NCBI GenBank assembly: GCA_029959905.1
Contig: JASCNZ010000001.1
Location: forward strand, 1 to 64,000
DNA from: Microbacteriaceae bacterium PS02344
Lineage (GTDB): Bacteria > Actinomycetota > Actinomycetes > Actinomycetales > Microbacteriaceae
Length of the DNA: 64,000 nt
Reading direction: 5' to 3'
Positions 47,322 to 57,716 of this stretch are shown here, one piece after another (position 1 is the first letter of the stretch; every line of letters starts with the position of its first letter). The translations under genes were made by a program, and so were the position numbers. The notes below the pieces were generated by a model. The model was not told where the DNA came from. It ran no database searches and saw only the letters and a program-made list of their open reading frames with translations.

Positions 47322-48058
47322 CGGGGTCCTCCGGGGTCGTGCGAGACGTGCGCGAGCGAGCGGATGCCGCGCTCGAGATGCCACTGCGCATAGGCCGAGA
47401 CGAGTCCGGAGGCGGCGGCATTGTCGGCATGGGCGGCGGTGTCGACCGCCTCCCAGTCGCCGGCGAGCAGCGAGCGCAGCAGGGACAAGGCCTTCTCGCC
47501 CACCCGCGGGCTGCCGACCGGAGCGTCGGCCGAGCACACCACACCGCCGAGCTGCGCCACGAACACCGGATGCGGCCCCGGTGCGCCGCATCGCGCACAG
47601 TCGGTGAGCGACGGCGCCCAGCCCGACAGCGCCATCACGCGCAGCAGGTACGAGTCGAGGATGCTGCGAGGGGCATGCTCGCCGCGCGACAGGGCCCGAA
47701 GCCCGCCGACCAGGAGCAGGTACTGCTCGGGGGTGGTCTCCGCGTCGTTCAGGCGGTCGGCCGTCTCGACCATCGCACTCGCCGCCGTGAACCGGTCGTA
47801 GTGGGCGACGATGTCGGCGCCGTAGGCCCCGAGCGATTCGGCCTGCTGCACGATGTCGAGCGATCGCCCGGCGTAGAGCTGCACGTCCGCCACCATGAAC
47901 GGCTCCAACCGCGACCCGAACTTCGACGACGTGCGCCGCACCCCCTTGGCCACGGCGCGGATCTTGCCGTGCCGTCGCGACAGCATCGTGACGATGCGGT
48001 CGGCCTCTCCCAGCTTGTGGGTGCGGAGGATCACCGCTTCGTCTCGATAGGTGGGCAT
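47318..48058 (-). CDS. recO: DNA repair protein RecO
   Basis: A 246-residue protein with an OB-fold N-terminus ([20 protein letters not shown]) and a helical C-terminal part. The zinc region has CARC and a third Cys (GGVVC), but the fourth Cys seen in many homologues is missing, so zinc binding may be lost or incomplete. It works in the RecFOR pathway. GATAAT lies six bases before the ATG. Confidence 0.92.
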   Translation of the reverse strand: MPTYRDEAVILRTHKLGEADRIVTMLSRRHGKIRAVAKGVRRTSSKFGSRLEPFMVADVQLYAGRSLDIVQQAESLGAYGADIVAHYDRFTAASAMVETADRLNDAETTPEQYLLLVGGLRALSRGEHAPRSILDSYLLRVMALSGWAPSLTDCARCGAPGPHPVFVAQLGGVVCSADAPVGSPRVGEKALSLLRSLLAGDWEAVDTAAHADNAAASGLVSAYAQWHLERGIRSLAHVSHDPGGPR

Positions 48059-48064
48059 ACGTCG

Positions 48065-48070
48065 ATTATC
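48065..48070 (-). promoter_or_regulatory. -10 box GATAAT for recO
   Basis: GATAAT on the minus strand, six bases before the recO ATG. The divergent TRIC-type gene has GAGAAT (48081-48086) six bases before its GTG. Confidence 0.4.
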
Positions 48071-48092
48071 CTCCGTGCGGGAGAATGGACGG

Positions 48093-48779
48093 GTGACCGA
48101 ACCGCTCTTCACCATCCCCTTCTGGGCGGATCTGCTCGGCGTCGGCCTCGGCGGCGTGCAGGGGGCGCTCTTCGCGTCGGGTTTCCAGGGGCAGCGCCGG
48201 CTCGACTGGCTCGGTGTCGCGATCATCGGGATCATGATCGGGATGGGCGGTGGTCTGATCCGCGACATCCTGCTCGGTCAGACCCCCGCGACGCTGCAGA
48301 ACCAGTGGTATCTCGTGACGGCGGCGGGAGCCGCCCTGTTCGGCATGCTCCTCGCCGGCCTCTTCACACGCCTCAATACGGTGATCGTGGTGCTCGACGC
48401 CGTCGTCATCGGCATGTTCGGGGCGTTCGGCACGAGCAAGGCGCTCGCGTTCGGCGTGCCCGAGGTACCCGCGGTCTTCATCGGCGTGTGCGCCGCCGTC
48501 GGCGGCAGTGTCCTGCGCGACATGCTCATGGGCCTCCCCACGGCGATCATGCACGTCGGATCGCTCTACGCCGTCGCCGCCGGAGGGGGCTGCACCTTCA
48601 TCGTCGTCGCGAACGCCCTGGGCATGCCGATCCCCCTCGCCGCCGTGATCGGCATCGCGGTGACCGCCGTCATCCGCGTGCTGGCGGTGAGCTTCGACGT
48701 CTCGCTCCCCGAACAGCGCCGCCTCTACCGTCGCAAGGTCGCGGCGGAGACCGGCACGATCCCGATCGTCAAGCCCTGA
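48093..48779 (+). CDS. TRIC/UPF0126 family membrane protein
   Basis: A 228-residue protein with six to seven helices made of two similar halves. [21 protein letters not shown] and [18 protein letters not shown] are the paired GGG-x-RD-x-L segments of the UPF0126/TRIC family, reported as cation channels. The transported ion here is unknown. The GTG start is supported by homology and the upstream GAGAAT box. Confidence 0.88.
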   Translation: MTEPLFTIPFWADLLGVGLGGVQGALFASGFQGQRRLDWLGVAIIGIMIGMGGGLIRDILLGQTPATLQNQWYLVTAAGAALFGMLLAGLFTRLNTVIVVLDAVVIGMFGAFGTSKALAFGVPEVPAVFIGVCAAVGGSVLRDMLMGLPTAIMHVGSLYAVAAGGGCTFIVVANALGMPIPLAAVIGIAVTAVIRVLAVSFDVSLPEQRRLYRRKVAAETGTIPIVKP

Positions 48780-48820
48780 GGCAGAGCGGCAGCCTTTCGC
48801 ACCCCGGCGCCATCGCCATG

Positions 48821-48869
48821 CGACGGCCCCCTGTCCGCGAGGGCATCGCCTCGCGGACACGAGCCGTCG
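48821..48869. terminator. Bidirectional terminator between the TRIC gene and leuA
   Basis: A nested inverted repeat. CGACGGC (48821-48827) pairs with GCCGTCG (48863-48869), and TGTCCGCGAG (48832-48841) with CTCGCGGACA (48850-48859), around an 8-base loop. It lies between two convergent genes. Confidence 0.65.
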
Positions 48870-48878
48870 TCATCGCTC

Positions 48879-50703
<1,825 letters not shown>

Positions 50704-50720
<17 letters not shown>

Positions 50721-50751
50721 AGCTAAGAAGAAGCAGACCGCCGAAAGGCAT
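50704..50751 (-). CDS. leuA leader peptide with four consecutive leucines
   Basis: A short ORF encoding MPFGGLLLLSCRDES. The four Leu codons are CTG-CTT-CTT-CTT; CTT is rare in such GC-rich DNA. It ends inside the loop of the leader stem, about 70 bases before leuA. A TAGCAT box (50758-50763, minus) is six or seven bases upstream of the ATG, so it may be translated from a leaderless end. This is the layout expected for leucine-dependent ribosome stalling that controls leuA. Confidence 0.75.
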
Positions 50752-50793
50752 GTCGTCATGCTACCAGGACGACCCGCCCCGCCGAGGACGCGA

Positions 50794-51267
50794 TCAGAAG
50801 ACGCAGCGCACGGTGGTCGCCGTTCCGCCCACCGGCACCCACGAGCCGGCGTAGGCGGTGGCGAGCACGCTGCCACTGCCGCTGCGTGCCTGCGCGTACC
50901 CGCTGGGTCGGGCGTTCACCAGGGATCGCGGAATGAATCCCGACGGCACCGGGAGCGTTCCGCAGATGCTCCAGCTGACCGTGAGGCCCGTCAGCTGGCC
51001 GGTGAAGATGCAGATCCTGCCGGTGGCGCACGGTCCGACCGAGCGCGCGGCGGCGCCGCCGGAGCGCGTGACGCTGGCCTCCATGCCGAGCTCCGGCCAC
51101 ACCGCGTGCGTGCCGTCGATCAGGAGGCCTCCCGGATTGTCCTCGAGGAGCTGTGCGATCTGCGGAGCGACGGCGGCGGGCGGCGCCGCGGCCGCGGCGA
51201 CCGGCGCACCGCTCACGAGGAGTGCCGCCACCAGGAGGCCGACCACACCGATTCTCTTCATTCTCAT
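50794..51267 (-). CDS. Secreted small Cys-containing protein (inhibitor I36-like?)
   Basis: A 157-residue protein with a signal peptide (MRMKRIG, hydrophobic core, then APVAAAAAP). The mature part has four cysteines (CATGRIC, SICG and the C-terminal RCVF), so probably two disulfides. The size and the C-x5-C-type segment recall actinobacterial secreted proteins such as peptidase inhibitor I36 relatives, but I cannot assign the family. The ATG overlaps the stop of the membrane protein gene (ATGA), placing it under the same ECF sigma operon. Confidence 0.7.
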   Translation of the reverse strand: MRMKRIGVVGLLVAALLVSGAPVAAAAAPPAAVAPQIAQLLEDNPGGLLIDGTHAVWPELGMEASVTRSGGAAARSVGPCATGRICIFTGQLTGLTVSWSICGTLPVPSGFIPRSLVNARPSGYAQARSGSGSVLATAYAGSWVPVGGTATTVRCVF

Positions 51268-52247
51268 CGCAGGATCCCTTCGTCGACGTCCCACAGCTGG
51301 TACGAGATCACGGCTCCGGTCGGGAAGACGTCGTCCTCACCGAGCCACGTGCGCTCGATGCCGATGACACGTCCGGTATCGGCCGAGATCAGCACGACAT
51401 CACTCGCGGAGCCGTCGGGGGTCGGCACGCGCAACGCGGTCGCCGCTCGCCCGAGACGATCGGAGGTCGACCCCAGCGCCTCCACGCCCTCGGATTCGGC
51501 GAGGATCGCGAGCATCTCCGCCTCCTGCGCGTTGGTCGGCGTCCACTGGCCGAGCACGGAGGAGAGAGCGGTGACGACGTCGGAGGCCGTGTAGTCCTGC
51601 GGCAGCCAATAGGCGTGCAGCAGATCGAGCACCTCGGCGCGGCTGGAGCCGACGAGGTCGCGGAGCGGAACCTCGAACCCGCCGGGAGGCGTGTCTACCT
51701 GCCAGGAGACCTCGCCGCTGCTCGACACCTCGGCCCCGATGTTGGATTCGGCATCGTCGGGAGCGTAGGGCACGCCGTCGTAGGCGACGGCCGTCGCGGA
51801 GAGGTCGGGACGCCAGTCGAGTGCGACCAGCTGCGGGACGATCTCGCTCTCCTCGCGGCCGAGGTCGACGGAGAATGACCATGACGCCGACCGCACCATG
51901 CGCTGCGCCTCGACGGGGCCGCCGATCGACAGCGCGGTGCGCGCGCCGTCGACGATGTCGGCGACGGAACCTGCCTCGTCGAAGTCGAGGGGCGCAGGCG
52001 CACCCGCCACCGCGGCCGTCTGCGGCACGAAGACCGCCACCGCGAGGGCGGCCGACGCGGCGACGGCGGTGGCTCCGACAGCCCAGCCCGCGATCGACGA
52101 TCGGCGCCGACGAGGGGCACCGGCGCGGGCACGGCGGAGGATGCGTTCGCGGTCCTGCAGCGCGCGGGCATCGGGGGTGGATCCACGGGGTGTGCGCGCG
52201 GGGTCGGCGTCGACGAGCACGCGCTCCAAGGTGGCACTCTCAGTCAT
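51264..52247 (-). CDS. Membrane-anchored protein of the sigma-linked CU044_5270 type
   Basis: A 327-residue protein. The N-terminal cytoplasmic part is Arg-rich (residues 1-51), one transmembrane helix spans about 53-75, and the extracytoplasmic domain is approximately 250 residues. It starts eight bases inside the end of an ECF sigma gene. That topology and position fit an anti-sigma factor or a sigma-coupled sensor. There is no recognisable zinc anti-sigma HxxxCxxC motif. The function is inferred only from context. Confidence 0.75.
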   Translation of the reverse strand: MTESATLERVLVDADPARTPRGSTPDARALQDRERILRRARAGAPRRRRSSIAGWAVGATAVAASAALAVAVFVPQTAAVAGAPAPLDFDEAGSVADIVDGARTALSIGGPVEAQRMVRSASWSFSVDLGREESEIVPQLVALDWRPDLSATAVAYDGVPYAPDDAESNIGAEVSSSGEVSWQVDTPPGGFEVPLRDLVGSSRAEVLDLLHAYWLPQDYTASDVVTALSSVLGQWTPTNAQEAEMLAILAESEGVEALGSTSDRLGRAATALRVPTPDGSASDVVLISADTGRVIGIERTWLGEDDVFPTGAVISYQLWDVDEGILR

Positions 52248-52779
52248 CGACGATCACCCCCTCCGATCTCAGGGCGGCGCGTAGACGGTCCTGCGCGCGG
52301 CCGAGCGTTCTGCGGACGGAACCCTGCGGCCTCCGCCACAGTTCGGCGATCTCCCCCACCGACAGCTCGTCCCAGTACGTGAGCATGATGATACGCCGTT
52401 CCTTGGCTCCGAGACCAGCGAGTGCACGCATCACTCCTGCGCGTCGGATCGGATCGCTCTGGCCCGACTCCGGGTCGACCCCGTCGCCGAGCAGCCCGTG
52501 CTCGACCGCATCCGCCGCCGCGCGCAGGGCCCCCGCGTCTTCGGCGCGGGCGCCGAGCACGGCGTCGGCGGTGCGCAGCAGCCAGATGCGCCCGGGCGGA
52601 GTGCGGGCGTCCAGACGCGCCCATGCGTGCAGGAACACCTCCGACACGATTTCCGACACCTGCGCGTCGTCGATCACGACGCCCTCGACGTGCCGGCGGA
52701 CGGCAGCCCAGTTCTGATCGAACAGCTGCCGGAATGCGTCGTCCCGTGGCGGTCTCGGGTTCTCGCCACGGGTGCTCAT
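52240..52779 (-). CDS. ECF-type sigma factor
   Basis: A 179-residue sigma-70 family protein. Region 2 is DDAFRQLFDQNWAAVRRHVEG...EIVSEVFLHAWARL. Region 4 is LGAKERRIIMLTYWDELSVGEIAELW, with a helix-turn-helix in VGEIAELWRRPQGSVRRTLGRAQDRLR. It would direct RNA polymerase to a stress-type regulon. It follows era by 52 bases and precedes its putative anti-sigma partner by an eight-base overlap. No autoregulated promoter could be identified with confidence. Confidence 0.85.
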   Translation of the reverse strand: MSTRGENPRPPRDDAFRQLFDQNWAAVRRHVEGVVIDDAQVSEIVSEVFLHAWARLDARTPPGRIWLLRTADAVLGARAEDAGALRAAADAVEHGLLGDGVDPESGQSDPIRRAGVMRALAGLGAKERRIIMLTYWDELSVGEIAELWRRPQGSVRRTLGRAQDRLRAALRSEGVIVDD

Positions 52780-52831
52780 CCGCGGAGATCCGGGGGCCGG
52801 GGCGCCGGAATCCGCACGGACGACGCGGTCA

Positions 52832-53728
52832 TCAGAACCCGAGCCGGCCGAGCTGCTTGGGGTCGCGCTGCCACTCTCGCGCGACCTTCACGTGCAGCCC
52901 CAGGAAGACCCGGGTACCGAGCAGCTCCTCGATCCCACCGCGGGCGCGGGCGCCGACGTCGCGCAGGCGTTTGCCCTTGTGCCCGATGATGATGGCCTTC
53001 TGACTGTCGCGCTCGACCACGATCGACGCATGCACGTCGGTCAGATCGCTGCCCTCCCGCGCGGCCACCTCGTCGATGACGACGGCGATCGAGTGCGGCA
53101 GCTCGTCGCGGACACCGTCGAGCGCCGATTCGCGGATGATCTCCGCGATGCGGTCCTCGTCGGACTCGTCCGTCGTGATGCCCTCGGGGTAGAGCGCCGG
53201 TCCGTGCGGCATCAGACCGAGGATCTCATCGGACAGCACGTCGAGCTGATCCCGGGTGAGCGCCGACAGCGGTACGACGGCGGCCCAGTCCTCGCGCAGC
53301 GCGTCGACCTCGATCAACCGTTCGGTGATGTCGTCGCGGGCCGCGGCATCCGTCTTGGTCACGATCGCGACCTTCTTCGCGCGGGGGTAGCCGTCGAGGG
53401 AGGCGGCGATGCGGCGGTCGCCGGGGCCGACCTTCTCGGTCGCCGGCACGCAGAAGCCGATCACATCGACATCTCCCAGCACCTGTTCCACGAGGTCGTT
53501 CAGGCGCTCGCCGAGCAGGGTGCGCGGTTTGTGGATGCCGGGGGTGTCCACGATCACCAGCTGGCCGTCGGGACGATTGACGATGCCCCGGATCGCGCGA
53601 CGCGTGGTCTGCGGCTTCTCGCTGGTGATCGCGATCTTCTCGCCGACCAGGGCATTCGTGAGAGTGGACTTGCCCACGTTGGGCCGCCCGACGAACGTCA
53701 CGAACCCGCTCCGGTTCTGCTCAGTCAT
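52832..53728 (-). CDS. era: GTPase Era
   Basis: A 298-residue ribosome-assembly GTPase. G1 is GRPNVGKS (14-21), G3 DTPG (61-64) and G4 TKTD (124-127). The C-terminal KH domain has IIIGHKGKRLRDVGARAR and binds the 3' end of 16S rRNA. Start 53728 overlaps the upstream CorC-like gene by eight bases. Confidence 0.96.
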   Translation of the reverse strand: MTEQNRSGFVTFVGRPNVGKSTLTNALVGEKIAITSEKPQTTRRAIRGIVNRPDGQLVIVDTPGIHKPRTLLGERLNDLVEQVLGDVDVIGFCVPATEKVGPGDRRIAASLDGYPRAKKVAIVTKTDAAARDDITERLIEVDALREDWAAVVPLSALTRDQLDVLSDEILGLMPHGPALYPEGITTDESDEDRIAEIIRESALDGVRDELPHSIAVVIDEVAAREGSDLTDVHASIVVERDSQKAIIIGHKGKRLRDVGARARGGIEELLGTRVFLGLHVKVAREWQRDPKQLGRLGF

Positions 53729-55022
53729 CGCGCTGCTCTCCTTCTTCCTGTCCGGCACCGTCGTGCGACGCCGCCCTCTCCACGAACACCGTCGCGATAC
53801 CACGTCCGCGTCCGCGGGATGCCCCGCCGGTGAGCACGAGACCGTCGACGACCGCCGTGGCCCCGGGCTGCGGAACCTGCCCCAGAGCCTTGCCCAGCAG
53901 TCCGCCGATCGAGTCCACGTCCTCGTCCTCGAGCTCCAGCCCGAAGAGATCCCCGACGTCTTCGAGCGACAGCCGGGAACTGACGCGGTAGCGACCGTCG
54001 CCCAGATCGAAGAACTCCGCCGACACCCGATCGTACTCGTCCGAGATCTCGCCCACGAGCTCCTCGATCAGGTCCTCGAGGGTGACGAGCCCCGAGATCC
54101 CGCCGTGCTCGTCGATCACGAGGCAGACGTGCACCGCGTCGCGCTTCATCTGCTGCAGCAGGGTCTCGGCACGCATCGACTCGGGCACGAAAGTCGCGGG
54201 CCGGGCGATCGGGCGGATGGACGCCCCGCGCCACGCGCCCTCGTCGCGGTAGGCGAACTGCACGAGATCCTTGAGGTAGAGCACGCCCACGACATCGTCG
54301 GCCTCATCGTCGACGACGGGCATACGCGACACGCCCCGCTGCAGGAACAGGGCCATCGCCTCGCTGGTCGAGGCGGTCGCGTCGACCGTCACCATCTCGG
54401 TGCGCGGCACCATGACGGCGCGCACGAACTGATCCGTGAAGTCGAACACCGAATGGATGAGATCGCGGTCGTCGGCCTCGATGAGGTCGTTCGACGCCGC
54501 CTCGTCGACCATGCTGAGCAGCTGCTCCTCCGAGGTGAACGAGCTCCGGCCGGCGCCGGGGGTCACGCGATTGCCCAGCACGACGAGCCCCTGGGCGATC
54601 GGTCCGAGGAGGATCCGGAGGCCGCGCACGATCGGCGCGGTCGCCCGCAGTAGTGCATCGGCGTGATGCCGGCCGAACGAGCGCGGGCTCGCCCCGACCA
54701 GGACGAAGGTGATCCCCGTCATCAGCACGGCGGCGGCGAGCATGGCCCACCACACGTTGTCGAGCAGCGAGGTGAGGGCGACGGTGACGAGCACGGCCGC
54801 GGTGGTCTCGGCGAGCACGCGGATGAAGGCGACGGCGTTGACGTACGCATCCGGATCGGCCGCGATCCTGGCCAGCTGCGCCGCGTTGCGGCCCTCGGTC
54901 CCCATCTCCTCGAGGTCGGCGCGGGAGCGCACGCCGAACGCGGCATCGATCGCCGCCATGAGGCCGCCGAAGGCGACGAGCAGCACGGCGCCGGCGAGCA
55001 GGAATGCGACGGCGACGGTCAT
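53721..55022 (-). CDS. CNNM/CorC-type membrane protein with CBS domains
   Basis: A 433-residue protein with an N-terminal DUF21 membrane domain (four helices to about residue 135), a CBS pair (MVPRTEMVTVDAT and VSRMPVVDDEADDVVGVLYLKD), then LVIDEHGGISGLVTLEDLIEELVGEI and a C-terminal CorC_HlyC transporter domain. Such proteins take part in magnesium or cobalt homeostasis. ATG 55022 overlaps the ybeY stop (ATGA), so the upstream open frame is not coding. Confidence 0.9.
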   Translation of the reverse strand: MTVAVAFLLAGAVLLVAFGGLMAAIDAAFGVRSRADLEEMGTEGRNAAQLARIAADPDAYVNAVAFIRVLAETTAAVLVTVALTSLLDNVWWAMLAAAVLMTGITFVLVGASPRSFGRHHADALLRATAPIVRGLRILLGPIAQGLVVLGNRVTPGAGRSSFTSEEQLLSMVDEAASNDLIEADDRDLIHSVFDFTDQFVRAVMVPRTEMVTVDATASTSEAMALFLQRGVSRMPVVDDEADDVVGVLYLKDLVQFAYRDEGAWRGASIRPIARPATFVPESMRAETLLQQMKRDAVHVCLVIDEHGGISGLVTLEDLIEELVGEISDEYDRVSAEFFDLGDGRYRVSSRLSLEDVGDLFGLELEDEDVDSIGGLLGKALGQVPQPGATAVVDGLVLTGGASRGRGRGIATVFVERAASHDGAGQEEGEQRDD

Positions 55023-55477
55023 CGCCGTCGCTCGGCTGCGGCGAAGCCCTGGATGAGCTCCTTCTGCAGCCCGAACATCTCGCGCTCCTCGTCGGGCTCG
55101 GCGTGGTCGAAGCCGAGCAGGTGCAGCAGACCGTGTGTCGTCAGCAGGATCAGCTCGTCCATGAGGGTGTGACCCGCGGCCTGCGCCTGGGTCTCGGCGA
55201 CCTGCGGGCAGAGCACGATGTCGCCGAGGAGCCCCGGGGGCGTCGGGCGGTCCTCGCTGCCCGGGCGCAGCTCGTCCATCGGGAAGCTGAGCACGTCCGT
55301 CGGGCCGGGCTCGTCCATCCACTGCACGTGGAGGGCCTCCATCGCACCCTCGTCGACGAGCACGATGGCCACCTCGGCGTCGGGGCTGACGTGCAGCTGC
55401 TCCAAATTGAAATCGGTGAGCCGCTGCAGCACCGTCTCGTCGACGTCGATCGCCGACTCGTTGTTGATCTCGATCAT
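55019..55477 (-). CDS. ybeY: Endoribonuclease YbeY
   Basis: A 152-residue metal-dependent RNase for 16S rRNA maturation and ribosome quality control. H115-x3-H119-x5-H125 (HGLLHLLGFDH) is the zinc site. It is embedded between phoH and the CBS gene with four-base overlaps, in a conserved actinobacterial order that includes era. Confidence 0.95.
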   Translation of the reverse strand: MIEINNESAIDVDETVLQRLTDFNLEQLHVSPDAEVAIVLVDEGAMEALHVQWMDEPGPTDVLSFPMDELRPGSEDRPTPPGLLGDIVLCPQVAETQAQAAGHTLMDELILLTTHGLLHLLGFDHAEPDEEREMFGLQKELIQGFAAAERRR

Positions 55478-56592
55478 GAGAGTCCTCGTTTCGGCATGCG
55501 GTCGCGCGGGCCCGGTCGTTGCGCACCTCGGCGGTCTGCGCGGTTGGCGAACTCCGCGGCCTGCTCGCGCTCGACGCGCTGGGCCGTGCGGCGCTCGTCG
55601 TACTCGCTGTACGCGTCGACGATGCGGCCCACGAGGGAGTGCCGCACGACGTCGTCGCTGGTCAGGCGGGAGAAGTGGATGTCATCGATGTCGTCCAGCA
55701 CTCGGGTGACGAGTCGCAGACCGGATGCCCCCTGCGGCAGGTCGACCTGGGTGATGTCACCGGTCACGACCATCTTGGTGCCGAAGCCGAGGCGCGTGAG
55801 GAACATCTTCATCTGCTCGGGTGTGGTGTTCTGCGCCTCGTCGAGCACCACGAACGAGTCGTTCAGGGTGCGCCCGCGCATGTACGCGAGCGGGGCGACC
55901 TCGATGGTGCCCGTCGCCATCAGCCGGGGCACGATCTCGGGGTCCATCATCTCGTTGAGCGCATCGTAGAGCGGGCGCAGATACGGGTCGATCTTGTCGG
56001 TGAGCGTTCCCGGCAGGAAGCCGAGCCGCTCGCCCGCCTCGACGGCGGGGCGGGTCAGGATGATCCGGGTGACCTCCTTGCGCTGCAGCGTCTGCACCGC
56101 CTTGGCCATGGCGAGGTAGGTCTTGCCGGTTCCGGCCGGACCGATGCCGAACACGATCGTGTTCTCCTCGATCGCGTCGACGTACTCCTTCTGCCCCAGG
56201 GTCTTGGGACGGATCACCTTGCCGCGCGTCGAGAGGATCGCCTCCCCGAGCACCTCACTGGGGCGAGGCCCGCCGTCGCGGAGCATCCGCGCGGAGCTCG
56301 CGACGTCGCTCGGGGCGAGGTCGGCACCTCCCCTGGTCATCTCGAGCAGCTCTTCGACGAGGCTCCGCGCTTTCGCCACCGCCTCCGTCTGGCCGCTGAG
56401 CGTGATCTCGTTGCCTCGCACGAGCACCTGCACATCGCGGTGCTCGCGCTCGAGCATGCGCAGAAGCCGGTCCTGGGGGCCGAGCAGCTGCACCATCGCG
56501 ACGCCGTCGGCGTAGATCTTCTCGACGGCCTCCGGTGCCGATCCTCCGCTGCGACGCTCCGGGACCTCGGGTCGTTCGTGGTTGTCAGGCAC
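55474..56592 (-). CDS. phoH: PhoH family ATPase
   Basis: A 372-residue protein. The N-terminal KH-like part (about 30-90) is followed by a helicase-like ATPase with Walker A GPAGTGKT (151-158) and VVLDEAQN. PhoH proteins are implicated in RNA metabolism and often lie next to ybeY and era. It overlaps ybeY by four bases and the HIT gene by eight. Confidence 0.94.
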   Translation of the reverse strand: MPDNHERPEVPERRSGGSAPEAVEKIYADGVAMVQLLGPQDRLLRMLEREHRDVQVLVRGNEITLSGQTEAVAKARSLVEELLEMTRGGADLAPSDVASSARMLRDGGPRPSEVLGEAILSTRGKVIRPKTLGQKEYVDAIEENTIVFGIGPAGTGKTYLAMAKAVQTLQRKEVTRIILTRPAVEAGERLGFLPGTLTDKIDPYLRPLYDALNEMMDPEIVPRLMATGTIEVAPLAYMRGRTLNDSFVVLDEAQNTTPEQMKMFLTRLGFGTKMVVTGDITQVDLPQGASGLRLVTRVLDDIDDIHFSRLTSDDVVRHSLVGRIVDAYSEYDERRTAQRVEREQAAEFANRADRRGAQRPGPRDRMPKRGLS

Positions 56593-56935
56593 CGACGCTC
56601 TTCTCGGTCAGTCCTCCGGCCAGCACATGCGCATGGACGTGGAACACGGTCTGCCCGGCGTTCTCACCGGTGTTGAAGACGAGGCGGAAGTCGCCGTCGT
56701 CGGTGTGCGAGCCCGCGAGCCGGGTCGCGAGAGCGACCATCTCGGCGAGCAGCGCGGGATCCCCCGCGGCGAGTTCGGCGACGTCGCGGTACTCCGCGGT
56801 CTTCGGGATCACCAGCAGATGCACCGGCGCCTGCGGCGCGATGTCGCGGATCGCGAAGACGCGATCGGTCTCGCCGACGATCTCGGCCGGGATCTCGCCG
56901 TCGAGGATGCGCGTGAAGATCGAGGGCTCGGTCAT
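56585..56935 (-). CDS. HIT domain protein (HinT-like)
   Basis: A 116-residue histidine-triad hydrolase. The catalytic HxHxH is H99, H101 and H103 (VFHVHAHVL). FTRILDGEIPAEIV and VHLLVIPKTAEYRDV are the other HINT landmarks. It hydrolyses aminoacyl- or phosphoramidate nucleotides. A TAGACT box six bases before its ATG suggests its own promoter within the cluster. Confidence 0.94.
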   Translation of the reverse strand: MTEPSIFTRILDGEIPAEIVGETDRVFAIRDIAPQAPVHLLVIPKTAEYRDVAELAAGDPALLAEMVALATRLAGSHTDDGDFRLVFNTGENAGQTVFHVHAHVLAGGLTEKSVGA

Positions 56936-56941
56936 GCATCC

Positions 56942-56947
56942 AGTCTA
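56942..56947 (-). promoter_or_regulatory. -10 box TAGACT for the HIT gene
   Basis: TAGACT on the minus strand, six bases before the HIT ATG at 56935, in the 49-base gap after rsmE. Confidence 0.45.
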
Positions 56948-56984
56948 GCGGCGGCCTCCCGGGCCACGGCGGGGACGCGCGCGG

Positions 56985-57713
56985 TCACCAGCGCCCCAGC
57001 GCGGCGGAGAGAACGGCGATCGCCGCCGGCCCCGCGGTGGAGGTGCGCAGCACGGTGTCTCCCAGGAGCACGCGCTCCGCCCCGGCGTCGACGAGCCGGT
57101 CGATCTCCTCATCGGAGACGCCGCCCTCCGGGCCGACCACGAGCACCACGTCGCGGCCGTCCGGGCGGAGCTGCGTCAGACGGGTCTCGGCTCGGGGGTC
57201 GAGCACGAGCACCCGCGCGGCGGTCGCGCGCGTCACGAGGTCCGCCGTCGACGCGACGGCGGCGACCTCGGGCACCCAGGCGCGGTGCGCCTGCTTGGCG
57301 GCCTCGCGCACGATGGTCGCCCAGCGCTCCCGACCCTTCGCGGCCTTCGGGCCCTCCCAGCGCGACACGCTGCGCGATGCCTGCCATGGCACGATCTCAT
57401 CGACGCCGAGCTCGCATGCCGCCTGCACGGCGAGCTCGTCGCGGTCGCCTTTCGCGAGAGCCTGCACGAGGACGATGCGCGGAGTCGGCGCCTCGACGTC
57501 GGCGCGGCCGTCGACGCGCACCTCGACCCGCGTCGGAGCTACCGACTCGGCCGCACCGGTCAGCCAGACGCCCGCACCGTCGCCGATCGTGACGGACTCG
57601 CCCACCCGGAGCCGGCGCACCACCGCCGCATGCTTCGCCTCGGCACCGGTGAGTGCCACGAGGTCGCCGACCGTCGCCGCGGCGGCCTCGGGAACGAGGA
57701 AGTGCAGCGCCAT
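56985..57713 (-). CDS. rsmE: 16S rRNA m3U1498 methyltransferase RsmE
   Basis: A 242-residue SPOUT-fold methyltransferase. LVQALAKGDRDELAVQAACELGVDEI, followed by the SAM-knot segment VVLVVGPEGGVSDEEIDRL, gives the family. GDTVLRTSTAGPAAIAVL is the C-terminal knot. It lies three bases after dnaJ, as in many actinobacteria. Confidence 0.95.
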   Translation of the reverse strand: MALHFLVPEAAAATVGDLVALTGAEAKHAAVVRRLRVGESVTIGDGAGVWLTGAAESVAPTRVEVRVDGRADVEAPTPRIVLVQALAKGDRDELAVQAACELGVDEIVPWQASRSVSRWEGPKAAKGRERWATIVREAAKQAHRAWVPEVAAVASTADLVTRATAARVLVLDPRAETRLTQLRPDGRDVVLVVGPEGGVSDEEIDRLVDAGAERVLLGDTVLRTSTAGPAAIAVLSAALGRW

Positions 57714-57716
57714 GGG

